Positions 32,889-42,089 are shown, numbered from the stretch's first letter. The stretch: 50,791 nucleotides of DNA from Ruminococcaceae bacterium UBA7217 (GCA_002490425.1 DKTZ01000013.1:11518-62308); one strand, 5' to 3'. Translations and numbers: made by a program. Notes: generated by a model from the sequence alone, not told the origin.

Positions 32889-33242
32889 TTATTCGGTAAT
32901 AAATTTGCTTATATCGGTTTCCTCAGCGTCCGCCCAAAGATGTTCAAGGTTAAACAGCTCTCTTTGGTCAGGTGTGAAGATGTGAACAATAACCGAGCCG
33001 TAATCAAGAAGAATCCAACCCGTCGTTTTGCCCTCAACGCCTCTCGGCTCTGTTCCCATTTTTTTGATTTCGACTTCAACCTCGTCCGCAAGGGAGCGTA
33101 TGTGCGTTCCCGACGTACCTGTTGCGATTACAAAATAGTCCGCAACTACCGTAAGGTCAGTAATGTGAAGTGCTTTTATGTCAGTTGCCTTTTTGTTGTC
33201 AAGAATTTTGACAATGTTCTCCACAAGCTCCTGTCTTTCCAT
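32889..33242 (-). CDS. rsfS: Ribosomal silencing factor RsfS
   Basis: A 117-residue RsfS. KATDIKALHITDLTVVADYFVIATG, DYGSVIVHIFTPDQRELFNLE and LEHLWADAE are the family's conserved blocks. It binds L14 on the large subunit and blocks 30S joining in starvation. It lies 5 bases after yqeK and before leuS, the common order in Firmicutes. Confidence 0.96.
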   Translation of the reverse strand: MERQELVENIVKILDNKKATDIKALHITDLTVVADYFVIATGTSGTHIRSLADEVEVEIKKMGTEPRGVEGKTTGWILLDYGSVIVHIFTPDQRELFNLEHLWADAEETDISKFITE

Positions 33243-33247
33243 AATTT

Positions 33248-33826
33248 TTATTCAATCCTTTCTGCAAGGTAATTATATGCCTTTACTGTGTCAATGTGAA
33301 TAGGCTTGTTTTTATGTGCATTGCTCTCAATTGTGAACGAAAGTCCCCGAAGCGTTGCCTTTTCAAGACTTTGCTCTGCCGTTTCCCGAACCTCGGCTAC
33401 ATCGGGGTAATCCCTGTCCTCGCTCGTAAGGTCCGCAACATAGATTATTTTTTCAAGCAGTGTCATCTTCTCTTTGCCCGTTGTGTGGTAACGCACCGCC
33501 GAAAGTATTTCTTCGTCTGTAACACCCAATTTTGTTCTCAAATAAACCTCGCCTGCAACTGCGTGAAGAGTAACCGTAATTTTCCGTTCAAGCGGTGTCA
33601 ATTTGTATTTACCGTCACTGTCAATTATTTTCAGCATTTCTTCGGGCGGTTCATAACGCATTATATCATGAATTAAGCCCGCAGTGTATGCTTTTTCAGT
33701 ATCTCCGCCATATTTTTCCGCTAAATGACGAGCCTGCTCTGCAACACAAACAGAATGGTAAAGCCTACTCGGCGTCAGCTTCTGCTTTAGTATATCCAAA
33801 AATTCACTGTTTCTTTCCGTATCCAT
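33248..33826 (-). CDS. yqeK: YqeK-type HD-domain hydrolase
   Basis: A 192-residue HD phosphohydrolase with the metal set SVCVAEQARHLAE, AGLIHDIMRYEPPEEM and TLHAVAGEV. YqeK hydrolyses diadenosine tetraphosphate. The gene overlaps nadD by 23 bases, the usual pairing in Firmicutes, so it is translated from inside the end of nadD. Confidence 0.95.
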   Translation of the reverse strand: MDTERNSEFLDILKQKLTPSRLYHSVCVAEQARHLAEKYGGDTEKAYTAGLIHDIMRYEPPEEMLKIIDSDGKYKLTPLERKITVTLHAVAGEVYLRTKLGVTDEEILSAVRYHTTGKEKMTLLEKIIYVADLTSEDRDYPDVAEVRETAEQSLEKATLRGLSFTIESNAHKNKPIHIDTVKAYNYLAERIE

Positions 33827-34433
33827 AAAGCTTTCGGCTCTCCATATACTCTATTATTTCCGGCTCGACTATTCCGTAAACGCTCCTGTTTTCGGAAATA
33901 AGCTCCCGAATTTCGCTGGAGCTTGCCTCAAACGGGTCCATTGGCGAAATGTGAATATTTTTTGCGTCAAGCTCTTTAATGTAAATTCCCAAATTGCTGA
34001 ACGCATACGAACGAAGAGCGTTTATTGTATCCTGATTCTCACGAACGGCAACGCAGACCGTGCATTTTTCCAAAAGCTCCTTGTGCTTATACCATTTGTG
34101 GAACATCAAAAACATATCTGAACCGATTATCAGATAAAGCTCTGCGTTCGGATACTTTTTAAGTATCTCGTCAACCGTGTAAATTGTGTAGCTATCCGAC
34201 TCTCTGTCCATTTCCATTGTACTGATTTCATAAATCGGGTTTTTAAATGCCATACGGCACATATTCAGCCTGTCCTCATTGTCCGCTAAATCATCACAGC
34301 GCTTGTGCGTGGGCTTTTTATTCGGAATAATCATCACCTTATCAAGAGAAAGCTCTTTTGCCATTTTTTCTACCATTCTGGCGTGGCCCTTGTGGGGCGG
34401 ATTAAACGTTCCGCCGAAAATACCGATTTTCAT
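33804..34433 (-). CDS. nadD: Nicotinate-nucleotide adenylyltransferase
   Basis: A 209-residue NadD. GIFGGTFNPPHKGHARMVEKM carries the nucleotidyltransferase T/HxGH motif, MIIPNKKPTHK follows, and ASSSEIRELI is the late ISSTxxR-type motif. It adenylates nicotinate mononucleotide in NAD synthesis. A palindromic repeat lies between it and yhbY, so coupling with yhbY is unlikely. Confidence 0.96.
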   Translation of the reverse strand: MKIGIFGGTFNPPHKGHARMVEKMAKELSLDKVMIIPNKKPTHKRCDDLADNEDRLNMCRMAFKNPIYEISTMEMDRESDSYTIYTVDEILKKYPNAELYLIIGSDMFLMFHKWYKHKELLEKCTVCVAVRENQDTINALRSYAFSNLGIYIKELDAKNIHISPMDPFEASSSEIRELISENRSVYGIVEPEIIEYMESRKLYGYGKKQ

Positions 34434-34451
34434 TTCTTTGTCCTCTTCGTT

Positions 34452-34545
34452 GGCGGGAGCAATGTCTTCGCTTCCGCTGCGGTCGTTGCTTCTCTCATTT
34501 CATTCGAGAGGTGTCCACAGGACACCCGCAACACCGCCCTGCATT
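34452..34545. repeat. Dispersed palindromic repeat, family R1, copy 1
   Basis: Starts GGCGGGAGCAATGTC and includes CGGTCGTTGCTT, GGTGTCC-ACA-GGACACC and CCGCAACACCGCCCT. It aligns end to end with 37417-37508. Outer GGCG/CGCC ends pair, giving a branched palindrome. Non-coding, about 94 bases. Confidence 0.8.
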
Positions 34546-34564
34546 ATTTTACTTGTTTTGACTT

Positions 34565-34867
34565 TTATCTGTTAGTCTTTTTCTTTTCGCCCTCGTGGAG
34601 CTTCTTGTTATATCTGTATAAAATCATAACTCCGCCGATAACTCCGACTACGTCAGATTTTGTCTTACTTGCCAATTCTTCGGCAACCTCTCTGGGCGTA
34701 TTGGGGCAGGTTTCTCTTAAAACCTTTAATTTTATAAGCTCGCGTGCTGTTAAAGCGTCGTCTGTCTGCTTAATGAGTGCGTCTGAAATTCCGCCCTTTC
34801 CCACCTGAAAAAGTGCTTCAAGGGAATTTGCCTGCGCTCTTAAATTTGCTCTTTCCTTACTTGTCAT
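34565..34867 (-). CDS. yhbY: YhbY-family RNA-binding protein
   Basis: A 100-residue single-CRM-domain protein. KERANLRAQANSLEALFQVGKGGIS and ELIKLKVLRET match the family, though the usual GxxG appears as GKGGIS. It associates with pre-50S ribosomes. The position beside nadD/yqeK is conserved. RBS AGGAGAT. Confidence 0.92.
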   Translation of the reverse strand: MTSKERANLRAQANSLEALFQVGKGGISDALIKQTDDALTARELIKLKVLRETCPNTPREVAEELASKTKSDVVGVIGGVMILYRYNKKLHEGEKKKTNR

Positions 34868-34914
34868 ATTTATCTCCTAATTATACCATTTACTGTTACC
34901 GATGTTTCGTTACA

Positions 34915-35013
34915 CCTCATCCACCGCCAAGGCGGTCCCCCTTCCCCTCAAGCAGGGGAAGGCTTTTTTCGGCTTCCCCCTCGGGGGAAGCTGTCACGAA
35001 GTGACTGATGAGG
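34915..35013. repeat. Five-stem palindromic repeat (CCTCATC...GATGAGG)
   Basis: The outer stem CCTCATC/GATGAGG encloses ACCGCC/GGCGGT, CCTTCCCCT/AGGGGAAGG, GCTTCCCCC/GGGGGAAGC and GTCAC/GTGAC hairpins. It resembles the inverted repeats around the DUF559 gene in its ends. No ORF is inside. Confidence 0.72.
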
Positions 35014-35035
35014 GGTCAAATTTTTAATTATCAAT

Positions 35036-35623
35036 TTACAAATATTTCGGCAGCTCCTCGGCGAGTTTGCGAAGAGCGTTTCCTCTATGGCTTATTTTGT
35101 CCTTTTCTTCGGGCAGAAATTCCGCAAATGCTCTTCCGTCAATGTAAAAAAGCGGGTCATAGCCGAAGCCGTTACTTCCCTTTTCCTCAAAACCGATAAC
35201 CCCGTGACATTCGCCCCTAACGGTAAATTTTCTGCCGTCGGGGAATACACAGCACACACAGGCTACATATTTTGCCGTTCTGTCCTCTGCTTTAACATCT
35301 TTCAGACAGTCCATCAATTTGTCGTTATTTTTTCTGTCGTCGCCGTGACCGCCTGCAAACCTTGCGGAGTAAACTCCCGGTGCTCCGTCGAGTGCGTCAA
35401 CCATAAGCCCCGAATCGTCCGCAATGCAGGGCATTCCGCTCTCTTTACAGCCCGATTGTGCTTTTAATTCGGCATTTTCCTCAAAGGTTGTGCCCGTTTC
35501 TTCAACATCTGTTAAATTCACTCCCGCCTCTTCGGCAGTAAGTACATTTATGCCGAGCGGCTTTAATATTCTTTCAAGCTCGGCTCTTTTTTTCATATTA
35601 TGAGTGGCGATTAAAAAGTCCAA
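35036..35623 (-). CDS. rdgB: XTP/dITP diphosphatase
   Basis: A 195-residue Ham1/RdgB protein. It begins DFLIATHNMKKRAELERIL (substrate loop) and has CIADDSGLMVDAL, PGVYSARFAG and GSNGFGYDPLFY. It hydrolyses non-canonical purine triphosphates (XTP, dITP). The start is a TTG at 35623, with GAGGGG five bases before it; it overlaps the end of ftsY by 26 bases. Coupled translation with ftsY is therefore likely. Confidence 0.95.
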   Translation of the reverse strand: MDFLIATHNMKKRAELERILKPLGINVLTAEEAGVNLTDVEETGTTFEENAELKAQSGCKESGMPCIADDSGLMVDALDGAPGVYSARFAGGHGDDRKNNDKLMDCLKDVKAEDRTAKYVACVCCVFPDGRKFTVRGECHGVIGFEEKGSNGFGYDPLFYIDGRAFAEFLPEEKDKISHRGNALRKLAEELPKYL

Positions 35624-36860
35624 AGAAACCCCTCTTTTCTTTCTTTTTGCTGTTTTCGTAATTCTCTTCCGATTTTTCTTCTGCTTCAGTTTCAGCAGTA
35701 TTCTCTTCCTGCTCTTCTCCGTCTGTTGTCTCTTCCTCGGTCACTTGTTCGTTTTCTTCCGTTTGTTCCTCGGTATTTGCAGGATTTTCTTCATTTTCAT
35801 CCGCCGTTTCGGGAACAGCATCGGGAATAATTTCTCCAAGCATTGCCGAAACTGCCTCGTCAAGCTCAGCTAACTCGTCAAAGGAGTTGTGAACGTGTTC
35901 TGTCGGAGTTATATTGTCAAGAAGTGAAACATCGTCCTCTTCCTTGTAATCAATTTTATCGAAAAGTCCATCCGCAAACGCCGTCGGATTAAAGGGCTGT
36001 AAATCGTCAATCTGTTCGCCTACGCCGACAAACTTAACGGGGATTCCAAGTTCGTTTTTAATTGCAAGAACAACGCCGCCTCTCGCAGTCCCGTCCAGCT
36101 TTGTAAGCACAATTCCCGTAATCTCGGCGACATTCTGAAATTCACGCGCCTGATTTACTGCATTCTGCCCCGTTGTTGCGTCAAGCACCAAAAGAACCTC
36201 GCGGTCAGAGTAAGGAAGCTCACGGTCAATAACTCTGTAAATCTTATTAAGCTCGTCCATAAGATTTTTCTTGTTGTGAAGACGCCCCGCAGTGTCAATA
36301 ATGATTATTTCGCTGTCCCTTGACTTTGCGGCGTTTATTGTGTCAAATACAACTGCGGCAGGGTCTGCACCCTCTTTGTGCTTAACAATGTCAACGCCTG
36401 CTCTGTCCGCCCAAACCTGAAGCTGGTCAATAGCCGCCGCACGGAAGGTATCCGCCGCACCCATAATAACCTTTTTGCCCTGAGCTTTATACATCGCCGC
36501 CATTTTGCCTATTGTAGTTGTTTTGCCCACGCCGTTTACGCCGATAACGAGAATTATTGACGGAACGGTTATAAGCCCCATATCCTCGCCGCCGTAAAGC
36601 ATATCGGCAACAATTTCTTTTATTTTTGCGCGGATTTCAGCCGTGTTTTTAATTTTTCCCTTTGCCGTTTCTTCCTTGAGCTTTTCCGTTATCTGAACGG
36701 CGGTTGTAACGCCAACGTCACCCATAACGAGGATTTCCTCAAGCTCTGTGTAAAGGTCGTCGGTAATCTCGTCAAAGCTGTCGAGCATATCGTCGATAGC
36801 TCCTGCCATTTTGTTTCTTGTTTTTGAAAGTCCGAAATTTATTTTTTTAAAAATTCCCAT
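35598..36860 (-). CDS. ftsY: Signal recognition particle receptor FtsY
   Basis: A 420-residue FtsY. The N domain begins at once (MGIFKKINFGLSKTRNKM) and the G domain follows with GVNGVGKTTTIGK, DTFRAAA, IDTAGR and TKLDGTARGG. Unusually, the long acidic domain is at the C-terminal end (about residues 312-402, Glu-rich) and closes with a basic-aromatic stretch KKEKRGFFGLFNRHS. In other bacteria the acidic domain precedes the NG core. The acidic domain helps bind the membrane and SecYEG, so its move is of interest. The gene overlaps rdgB by 26 bases. Confidence 0.95.
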   Translation of the reverse strand: MGIFKKINFGLSKTRNKMAGAIDDMLDSFDEITDDLYTELEEILVMGDVGVTTAVQITEKLKEETAKGKIKNTAEIRAKIKEIVADMLYGGEDMGLITVPSIILVIGVNGVGKTTTIGKMAAMYKAQGKKVIMGAADTFRAAAIDQLQVWADRAGVDIVKHKEGADPAAVVFDTINAAKSRDSEIIIIDTAGRLHNKKNLMDELNKIYRVIDRELPYSDREVLLVLDATTGQNAVNQAREFQNVAEITGIVLTKLDGTARGGVVLAIKNELGIPVKFVGVGEQIDDLQPFNPTAFADGLFDKIDYKEEDDVSLLDNITPTEHVHNSFDELAELDEAVSAMLGEIIPDAVPETADENEENPANTEEQTEENEQVTEEETTDGEEQEENTAETEAEEKSEENYENSKKKEKRGFFGLFNRHS

Positions 36861-36907
36861 AATGAAAATCCTTTCGAGAATTATTTATTTATCAAACCAA
36901 ACATTGA

Positions 36908-37000
36908 GTTCGTAGGGGATGTCGTTATTCCCCTTCCAGGGGAAATGTCCGCAAAACGGACAAAATGGTCTTGGCGAAGCCGTAACTCGGCGCCCCGTTA
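36908..37000. repeat. Palindromic intergenic repeat
   Basis: It contains GGGGA...TCCCC, GTCCG-CAAAA-CGGAC and GGCG-AAG-CCG hairpins between ftsY and the 130-residue ORF. Non-coding. Confidence 0.5.
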
Positions 37001-37005
37001 AAATT

Positions 37006-37398
37006 TTATATGCCCAAAATATAAAAACCATTTTTATTCAAGCCATTATTTAACCATTCAAGTAAAATATCATATTCTGTAGGTTTTTTGTTTTTTAGCC
37101 TTTCAATAATAGCCAAAACTCTATCCGAATCATAATAATTTATTCCGCAGGTGTCTAACCTGCCTTCACACAAATTATTATAAACTCCGTTTTGCAAAAT
37201 TTCAGCATATTCGTCATAAAATTTTTCGATGTCATCATCATAGACATACAAAGATGAATTATCCCAATTTTTAATAGAGTCTGTTGAAACTATTCTTTTT
37301 AACGGCTTGATTTTTAATATTTTGCAATACTGTATTTCAAGAAATGCAGAGCCACCGAATGGACGGCGTTCCTCTGTTGTGTTAAAGTTTAAAAACAT
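37006..37398 (-). CDS. Orphan protein inserted between smc and ftsY
   Basis: A 130-residue protein of unknown family. It is acidic in its middle (YVYDDDIEKFYDEYAEIL), has two cysteines (LCEGRLDTCG) and ends LLEWLNNGLNKNGFYILGI. The DNA is AT-rich and flanked on both sides by palindromic repeats (36908-37000 and 37417-37508). This is unlike the neighbouring housekeeping genes, which suggests insertion. Its size and sequence look like an immunity-type or small nucleotide-associated protein, but I cannot support any function. Confidence 0.6.
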   Translation of the reverse strand: MFLNFNTTEERRPFGGSAFLEIQYCKILKIKPLKRIVSTDSIKNWDNSSLYVYDDDIEKFYDEYAEILQNGVYNNLCEGRLDTCGINYYDSDRVLAIIERLKNKKPTEYDILLEWLNNGLNKNGFYILGI

Positions 37399-37416
37399 AT
37401 GTTATACCTCTTTATC

Positions 37417-37508
37417 GGCGTGAGCAAGGTCTCGCCTACCGACTCGGTCGTTGCTTTTAAGCTTCGCTTAAAGGTGTCCACCGGACACCCGCAACCCCGC
37501 CCTACATT
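37417..37508. repeat. Dispersed palindromic repeat, family R1, copy 2
   Basis: It begins GGCGTGAGCAAGGTC, with CGGTCGTTGCTT, GGTGTCC-ACC-GGACACC and CCGCAACCCCGCCCT. It aligns with 34452-34545 over its full length. The middle hairpin loops differ (CTTCGCTT against CATTTCATTCG) while the stems are kept. Confidence 0.8.
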
Positions 37509-37521
37509 GTCCTACCTTTGT

Positions 37522-40500
37522 TTATGCTAACCCCAATTTCTTTGCCATCTCTGCTGTTTTTAACTCTAAAATCTTGGATACGCCCTCTTCCTGCATTGTC
37601 ACGCCGTAAAGCACGTCCGCCTCTTCCATTGTGCCTCGGCGGTGAGTTATGAGAATAAACTGCGTATTCTTCGTCATTCTGCGGACATACTGCGCGTAAC
37701 GCGCAACGTTTACATCGTCAAGCGCCGCCTCAACCTCGTCAAATATTACGAACGGCGACGGGGTAACCTTTAATATTGCGAAAAGCAATGCGATTGCGGA
37801 AAGTCCCTTTTCACCGCCCGACAAAAGGTTGATATTCTGAATATTCTTGCCCGGCGGCTGAACCTTAATTTCAATGTCACATTCGAGCACGTTCATTTCG
37901 TCCTCAAGCTGTAATTCCGCTTTGCCGCCGCCGAAAAGCTCCGAAAATGTTTCGCCGAAGGATGTGTTTATTCTTTGGAACTGTTCACGGAAACGAATAC
38001 TCATATTAGTAGTAAGCTCGTCTATGAGCTTTAAAAGCTCCGCCTTTGACTTTTCAACATCGCCGATTTGCTTTGACATAAATTCGTATCTTTCAGACAC
38101 TTCCTTGTATTCGTCAATAGCTCCCACATTTACCGAGCCAAGCGATTTAATTTCACTCTTAATTTCGGAAAGCTTTGACCGTGACTCCTGAATATTCTCA
38201 ATCACAATTCCGAGAGCTTGCGCCTCACGGCGGGTCAGCCCGTATTCGTCATAAAGCTTTGAGTTAAACTCCTCAAACTCGCCCAGCATTGATGCCTTTC
38301 GCTCCTCAAGACGGGCAAGCTCGCCGCTGATGCTCTCTCTTTCTGCCGATTTTTCTTTTTCAAGTGCACGGAGATTTGTTGAGTCCTTCTCGAGCGCTTC
38401 ACGCTTGGAAATAAGCTCTGTGACCGCTGTTTTTGCGTCTGCGCCTTTATTTTTCAGCTCTTCAGCGAACAAATTCAGCGAATCAATATCCTTTTGAAGC
38501 CAGATATTTTTATTTTTCAACGCCTCAATCTCTTTATTCAGCTCGTCCGTGCGGGAAATATGCGAATTTTTATAAACGCCGAGGCGCCTTATGCTGTCAT
38601 CATTCGATTCAATATCCTTTTTAAATCCTAAAATTTCAAGTCGTATGCTCTCAATCAAAGACGCTAAATTTTCCCTGTCACGGTCGGCATTTTCACGCCC
38701 GCCCGTAATATCACCGAGAGATTTTTCTTTCTCGGAAATAAGCGCAGTCAGCTCTGTAACCTTTTTTGCAGCCTCTTCGCTGTCTGATTTAATTTTTTCA
38801 ATGCGTTCGGTGAGTATCTCCTGCTCGGAAAGTAACTCTTTAACTCCGCCTGCGGAATTTTCAAACTGTTCAAGTGCAAGCTTATATTCGCCCTCAAGAC
38901 GAATTTTTTCCTCATTGTGAGTAATAATGTCGCCCTCAATTCCGTTAAGGTCTGCTGTTGCCGCCGCCAAATCCTCCGCGATTTCCTTTGCGCGCTGTAA
39001 TGTAACATCCCTTTTCTCTTCAAGCTCTTTAACGGTTTTACGAAGCTTTTCAATTTCACTTCCGCGGGAGAGCATACCCACGCCGTGCGCCTTTGAGCCT
39101 CCCGTCATACTACCGCCGAGGTTCATAACCTGACCGTCAAGTGTTACAATTTTAAATCTGTTGTTATATTTTCTCGTCATTGCGACAGCCGAGTCCATAT
39201 CCTCGCAAACGGCTGTTCTGCCGAGCAGATTTTCAATAATCGCCTGATATTTAACGTCAACCGAAACAAGGTCTGATGCCACGCTTACAAAGCCGTACTG
39301 CCCGTCAAGTCCTTTTTCATCAAAATTCCTTGCTTTAACAGCATCAATCGGCAAAAATGTTGCTCTGCCGCCGTGCGAATTTTTAAGATATTCAATAGCT
39401 CTTTTTGCATCGTTCTGTGTTTCGACAACAATGTTCTGAAGCGCCGCACCGAGAGCCGTTTCAATTGCAACGGAATATTTATCTTTTACGGTAATGAGCT
39501 GTGAAAGTGCGCCGTGAATACCTTTGAGAGCACCTCTTTTTTGCTCGTTCATTACAGCCTTTACTGCGCCCTGATAACCCTCCATATTCTTTTCCATATC
39601 AGAGAGAATACGCAATCTTTCCTGCTTTCTTTGAATTTCGGTAAGTAAAGAGGTAAGCTCTGCTTTGATTTTTTCGTCCTTTTCTTTTCTTGAATCTACT
39701 TTGATTTTATATCCGAGAGATGCGTTTTTATACTCCGTTAACTCTTCCGTGCATTTGTCAAGGTCTGCTTTTGCCTTGTCACAAGCACTTTGGAGATTGT
39801 GCAAGGTATCTTTTCTGTCGCCTAAAAGTTCATCTATTGAAGCAATTCTGTTGTTTAAATCTTCAATCTGCGAATTTGCCGTTTCGCTGATTACTCGGTT
39901 GTCTGCAAGCTCAACCGTCAAGGCTGAAATTTCCGCTGAGAGCGCCGCGCCTGCATTTGCAAATTCGTCGTTTGCATTTCTAAGCTCCTCTATTTTCTGA
40001 AGCTCTGCGGACAGCTTTTCTTCGGCAGTTTTTAATCCCTGCTCAGCTTTCTTCTTTTCCTCTTCCGCTGTACGGATTTGAGCGTCAATATCGCTCTCGT
40101 TGGCATTTTCGGACAGCTTGTCCTTTTCGAACCGTTCAATAGATTCATTATTATGTATAATTGAGTTTTCGTAAACCTTTGCCTGACCGAGAAGCTGCGC
40201 CGCCTGCTCCTCAAAATGCGACGAAGAAGAGCGCACCTCTTCAATTTGAGCATTTATTGTATGCGTTTCTTCCGTGATATTATTTAATCTGTTTTCAATA
40301 TCTTCAAGCTGTTTTTGCGCCTCTTCGTAATTGACCTTTGAAATGTCAATTTTTCTGTCCTGTTCGCGCAGTTTTTCCTGCGTTCTGTCAATGTTATTAA
40401 GCCAGATTCCGATTTCAAGATTTTTCCGTTCTTCCGCTAAAACAAGGAATTTTTGAGCCTTTTCGCTCTGAATTTTGAGCGGTCCTACCCGATTTTCAAG

Positions 40501-41091
40501 CTCTGTCAGTATGTCACGCAGTCTTACAAGATTTTCTTCTGCTTGGGAAAGGCGCTTGAGCGCATCGCTTCTCCTGTACCTGAAATGGGAAATTCCTGCC
40601 GCCTCTTCAAACATTTCACGGCGCTCGCCCGATTTAGACGAAATGAGGTCGGCAATTTTGCCCTGACTTACAAGCGAATAACCGTCACGCCCAAGACCCG
40701 TGTCCATAAAAAGCTCGTTAACATCACGAAGACGCACTGCCTCGCCGTTGATTTTGTATTCACTTTCGCCCGAGCGATAATAACGGCGTGTAATATTTAC
40801 CTCGTCGTTATCATTCCCCAGCGTTCTGTCCTTGTTGTCAAGGCAAAGAGTAACCTCGGCATAGCCCGAAGCCTTACGTATAGACGTTCCGCTGAAAACA
40901 ACATCTTCCATTTTTGAGCCTCGAAGGCTCTTCGTGGACTGCTCGCCGAGAACCCAGCGAACAGCGTCGGAAATGTTGCTTTTTCCGCTTCCGTTAGGGC
41001 CTACAACTCCCGTAATTCCGCTGTTAAATTGAAGTACCGTTTTGTCGGGACAGGACTTAAAGCCCTGCATTGTAATCGACTTTAATATCAT
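37522..41091 (-). CDS. smc: Chromosome partition protein SMC
   Basis: A 1189-residue SMC. Walker A is GPNGSGKSNISDAVRWVLG (about 31-49). Long coiled coils lie on each side of the hinge (about 500-660; GYQGAVKAVM ... GGSMTGGSK). The signature LLSGGEKGLSAIALLF and Walker B PSPFVIFDEVEAALDD follow at the end. It condenses the chromosome with ScpA and ScpB. It overlaps the radical SAM gene by four bases (ATGA) and lies upstream of ftsY, separated only by the inserted ORF and repeats. Confidence 0.97.
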   Translation of the reverse strand: MILKSITMQGFKSCPDKTVLQFNSGITGVVGPNGSGKSNISDAVRWVLGEQSTKSLRGSKMEDVVFSGTSIRKASGYAEVTLCLDNKDRTLGNDNDEVNITRRYYRSGESEYKINGEAVRLRDVNELFMDTGLGRDGYSLVSQGKIADLISSKSGERREMFEEAAGISHFRYRRSDALKRLSQAEENLVRLRDILTELENRVGPLKIQSEKAQKFLVLAEERKNLEIGIWLNNIDRTQEKLREQDRKIDISKVNYEEAQKQLEDIENRLNNITEETHTINAQIEEVRSSSSHFEEQAAQLLGQAKVYENSIIHNNESIERFEKDKLSENANESDIDAQIRTAEEEKKKAEQGLKTAEEKLSAELQKIEELRNANDEFANAGAALSAEISALTVELADNRVISETANSQIEDLNNRIASIDELLGDRKDTLHNLQSACDKAKADLDKCTEELTEYKNASLGYKIKVDSRKEKDEKIKAELTSLLTEIQRKQERLRILSDMEKNMEGYQGAVKAVMNEQKRGALKGIHGALSQLITVKDKYSVAIETALGAALQNIVVETQNDAKRAIEYLKNSHGGRATFLPIDAVKARNFDEKGLDGQYGFVSVASDLVSVDVKYQAIIENLLGRTAVCEDMDSAVAMTRKYNNRFKIVTLDGQVMNLGGSMTGGSKAHGVGMLSRGSEIEKLRKTVKELEEKRDVTLQRAKEIAEDLAAATADLNGIEGDIITHNEEKIRLEGEYKLALEQFENSAGGVKELLSEQEILTERIEKIKSDSEEAAKKVTELTALISEKEKSLGDITGGRENADRDRENLASLIESIRLEILGFKKDIESNDDSIRRLGVYKNSHISRTDELNKEIEALKNKNIWLQKDIDSLNLFAEELKNKGADAKTAVTELISKREALEKDSTNLRALEKEKSAERESISGELARLEERKASMLGEFEEFNSKLYDEYGLTRREAQALGIVIENIQESRSKLSEIKSEIKSLGSVNVGAIDEYKEVSERYEFMSKQIGDVEKSKAELLKLIDELTTNMSIRFREQFQRINTSFGETFSELFGGGKAELQLEDEMNVLECDIEIKVQPPGKNIQNINLLSGGEKGLSAIALLFAILKVTPSPFVIFDEVEAALDDVNVARYAQYVRRMTKNTQFILITHRRGTMEEADVLYGVTMQEEGVSKILELKTAEMAKKLGLA

Positions 41092-42089
41092 AGTGCTTCT
41101 TCAACCTCAATTTCAATTTCGTCTAAAAATTCTTTACCCTTTATTTTACAATAATATCCCTGATTTTTCAATGCTTTTTCGTTTCTTTTATTAAGTCCTT
41201 TTGCTTTTGAAAGACTTTTTTGGGGTACATAAACGGTATATTCCCGATTTTTGTCTTTATTTTTAAGCTGTTCCTCAATTTTACCGAGAAAAATATACCC
41301 CTCGCACAGCTCCCGAAAGGCCGGGTGGTAAGCTCCTGCGACCATATCGCTCTCCACGGTTTCGGACGAATGAAGACCTAATTTTATAACTTTTATTCCT
41401 TCATTTTCAAATTCCGTTAAAAGACGAGCCGCAAACGGAGCGGTTTCCTCGGCATTAGGGGGAAGATATTCTCCATTTTCAAAAAGAAACCCTAAATATG
41501 TATTTTTAAGCACTACCGTAGGGTAAATCCGCACCGTATCAGGATGCAAATTTATAATCTCTCTTGCTGTGTATAAATCTTTTTGGGAATCACTGCCGTA
41601 AAGCCCCGTCATCATTTGAAGGCCTAAAGAAAATCCGTATTTTTTAATAAGCACGGACGATTTTCTCACATCTTCAGCAGTGTGCCCTCTGCGGTTAAGA
41701 GACAAAACCTCATCATCCATACTCTGCGCACCAAGTTCTATTGATGTAACGCCGTATTTTTTAAGAACAGAGAGTACCTCGTCATCAATAAAATCGGGAC
41801 GTGTGGACACCCTTATGCCCTCAAATCCGTATTTATCCAATAAACACTTTGCGGCGGTCAAAAGGGACAGCATCTGCTCCCTTTCAATCGCCGTAAAACT
41901 ACCGCCGAAGAACGCTATTTCAGTATTCTTCGGGTCGCATTTATGTGAAATTGCCGTGTTCACCGCTGTGACAACGTCCTTTTCCGTTGCAGGCGATGTC
42001 TGCCCGCTGATTGCCTTTTGATTGCAAAAGCTGCAATTGTTAGGGCAACCCTTATGCGGTACAAAAATGCTTATATTTGCGTGTTTCAT
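41088..42089 (-). CDS. Radical SAM protein, Elp3-like
   Basis: A 333-residue protein with the radical SAM cluster CPNNCSFCNQ (C-x3-C-x2-C) near residue 15, FFGGSFTAIERE and the ELGAQSMDDEVL segment. The domain order is that of the small Elp3-like radical SAM proteins that sit between rnc and smc in many Firmicutes. A tRNA-wobble role is possible but no acetyltransferase domain follows. It overlaps both neighbours by ATGA. Confidence 0.92.
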   Translation of the reverse strand: MKHANISIFVPHKGCPNNCSFCNQKAISGQTSPATEKDVVTAVNTAISHKCDPKNTEIAFFGGSFTAIEREQMLSLLTAAKCLLDKYGFEGIRVSTRPDFIDDEVLSVLKKYGVTSIELGAQSMDDEVLSLNRRGHTAEDVRKSSVLIKKYGFSLGLQMMTGLYGSDSQKDLYTAREIINLHPDTVRIYPTVVLKNTYLGFLFENGEYLPPNAEETAPFAARLLTEFENEGIKVIKLGLHSSETVESDMVAGAYHPAFRELCEGYIFLGKIEEQLKNKDKNREYTVYVPQKSLSKAKGLNKRNEKALKNQGYYCKIKGKEFLDEIEIEVEEAL

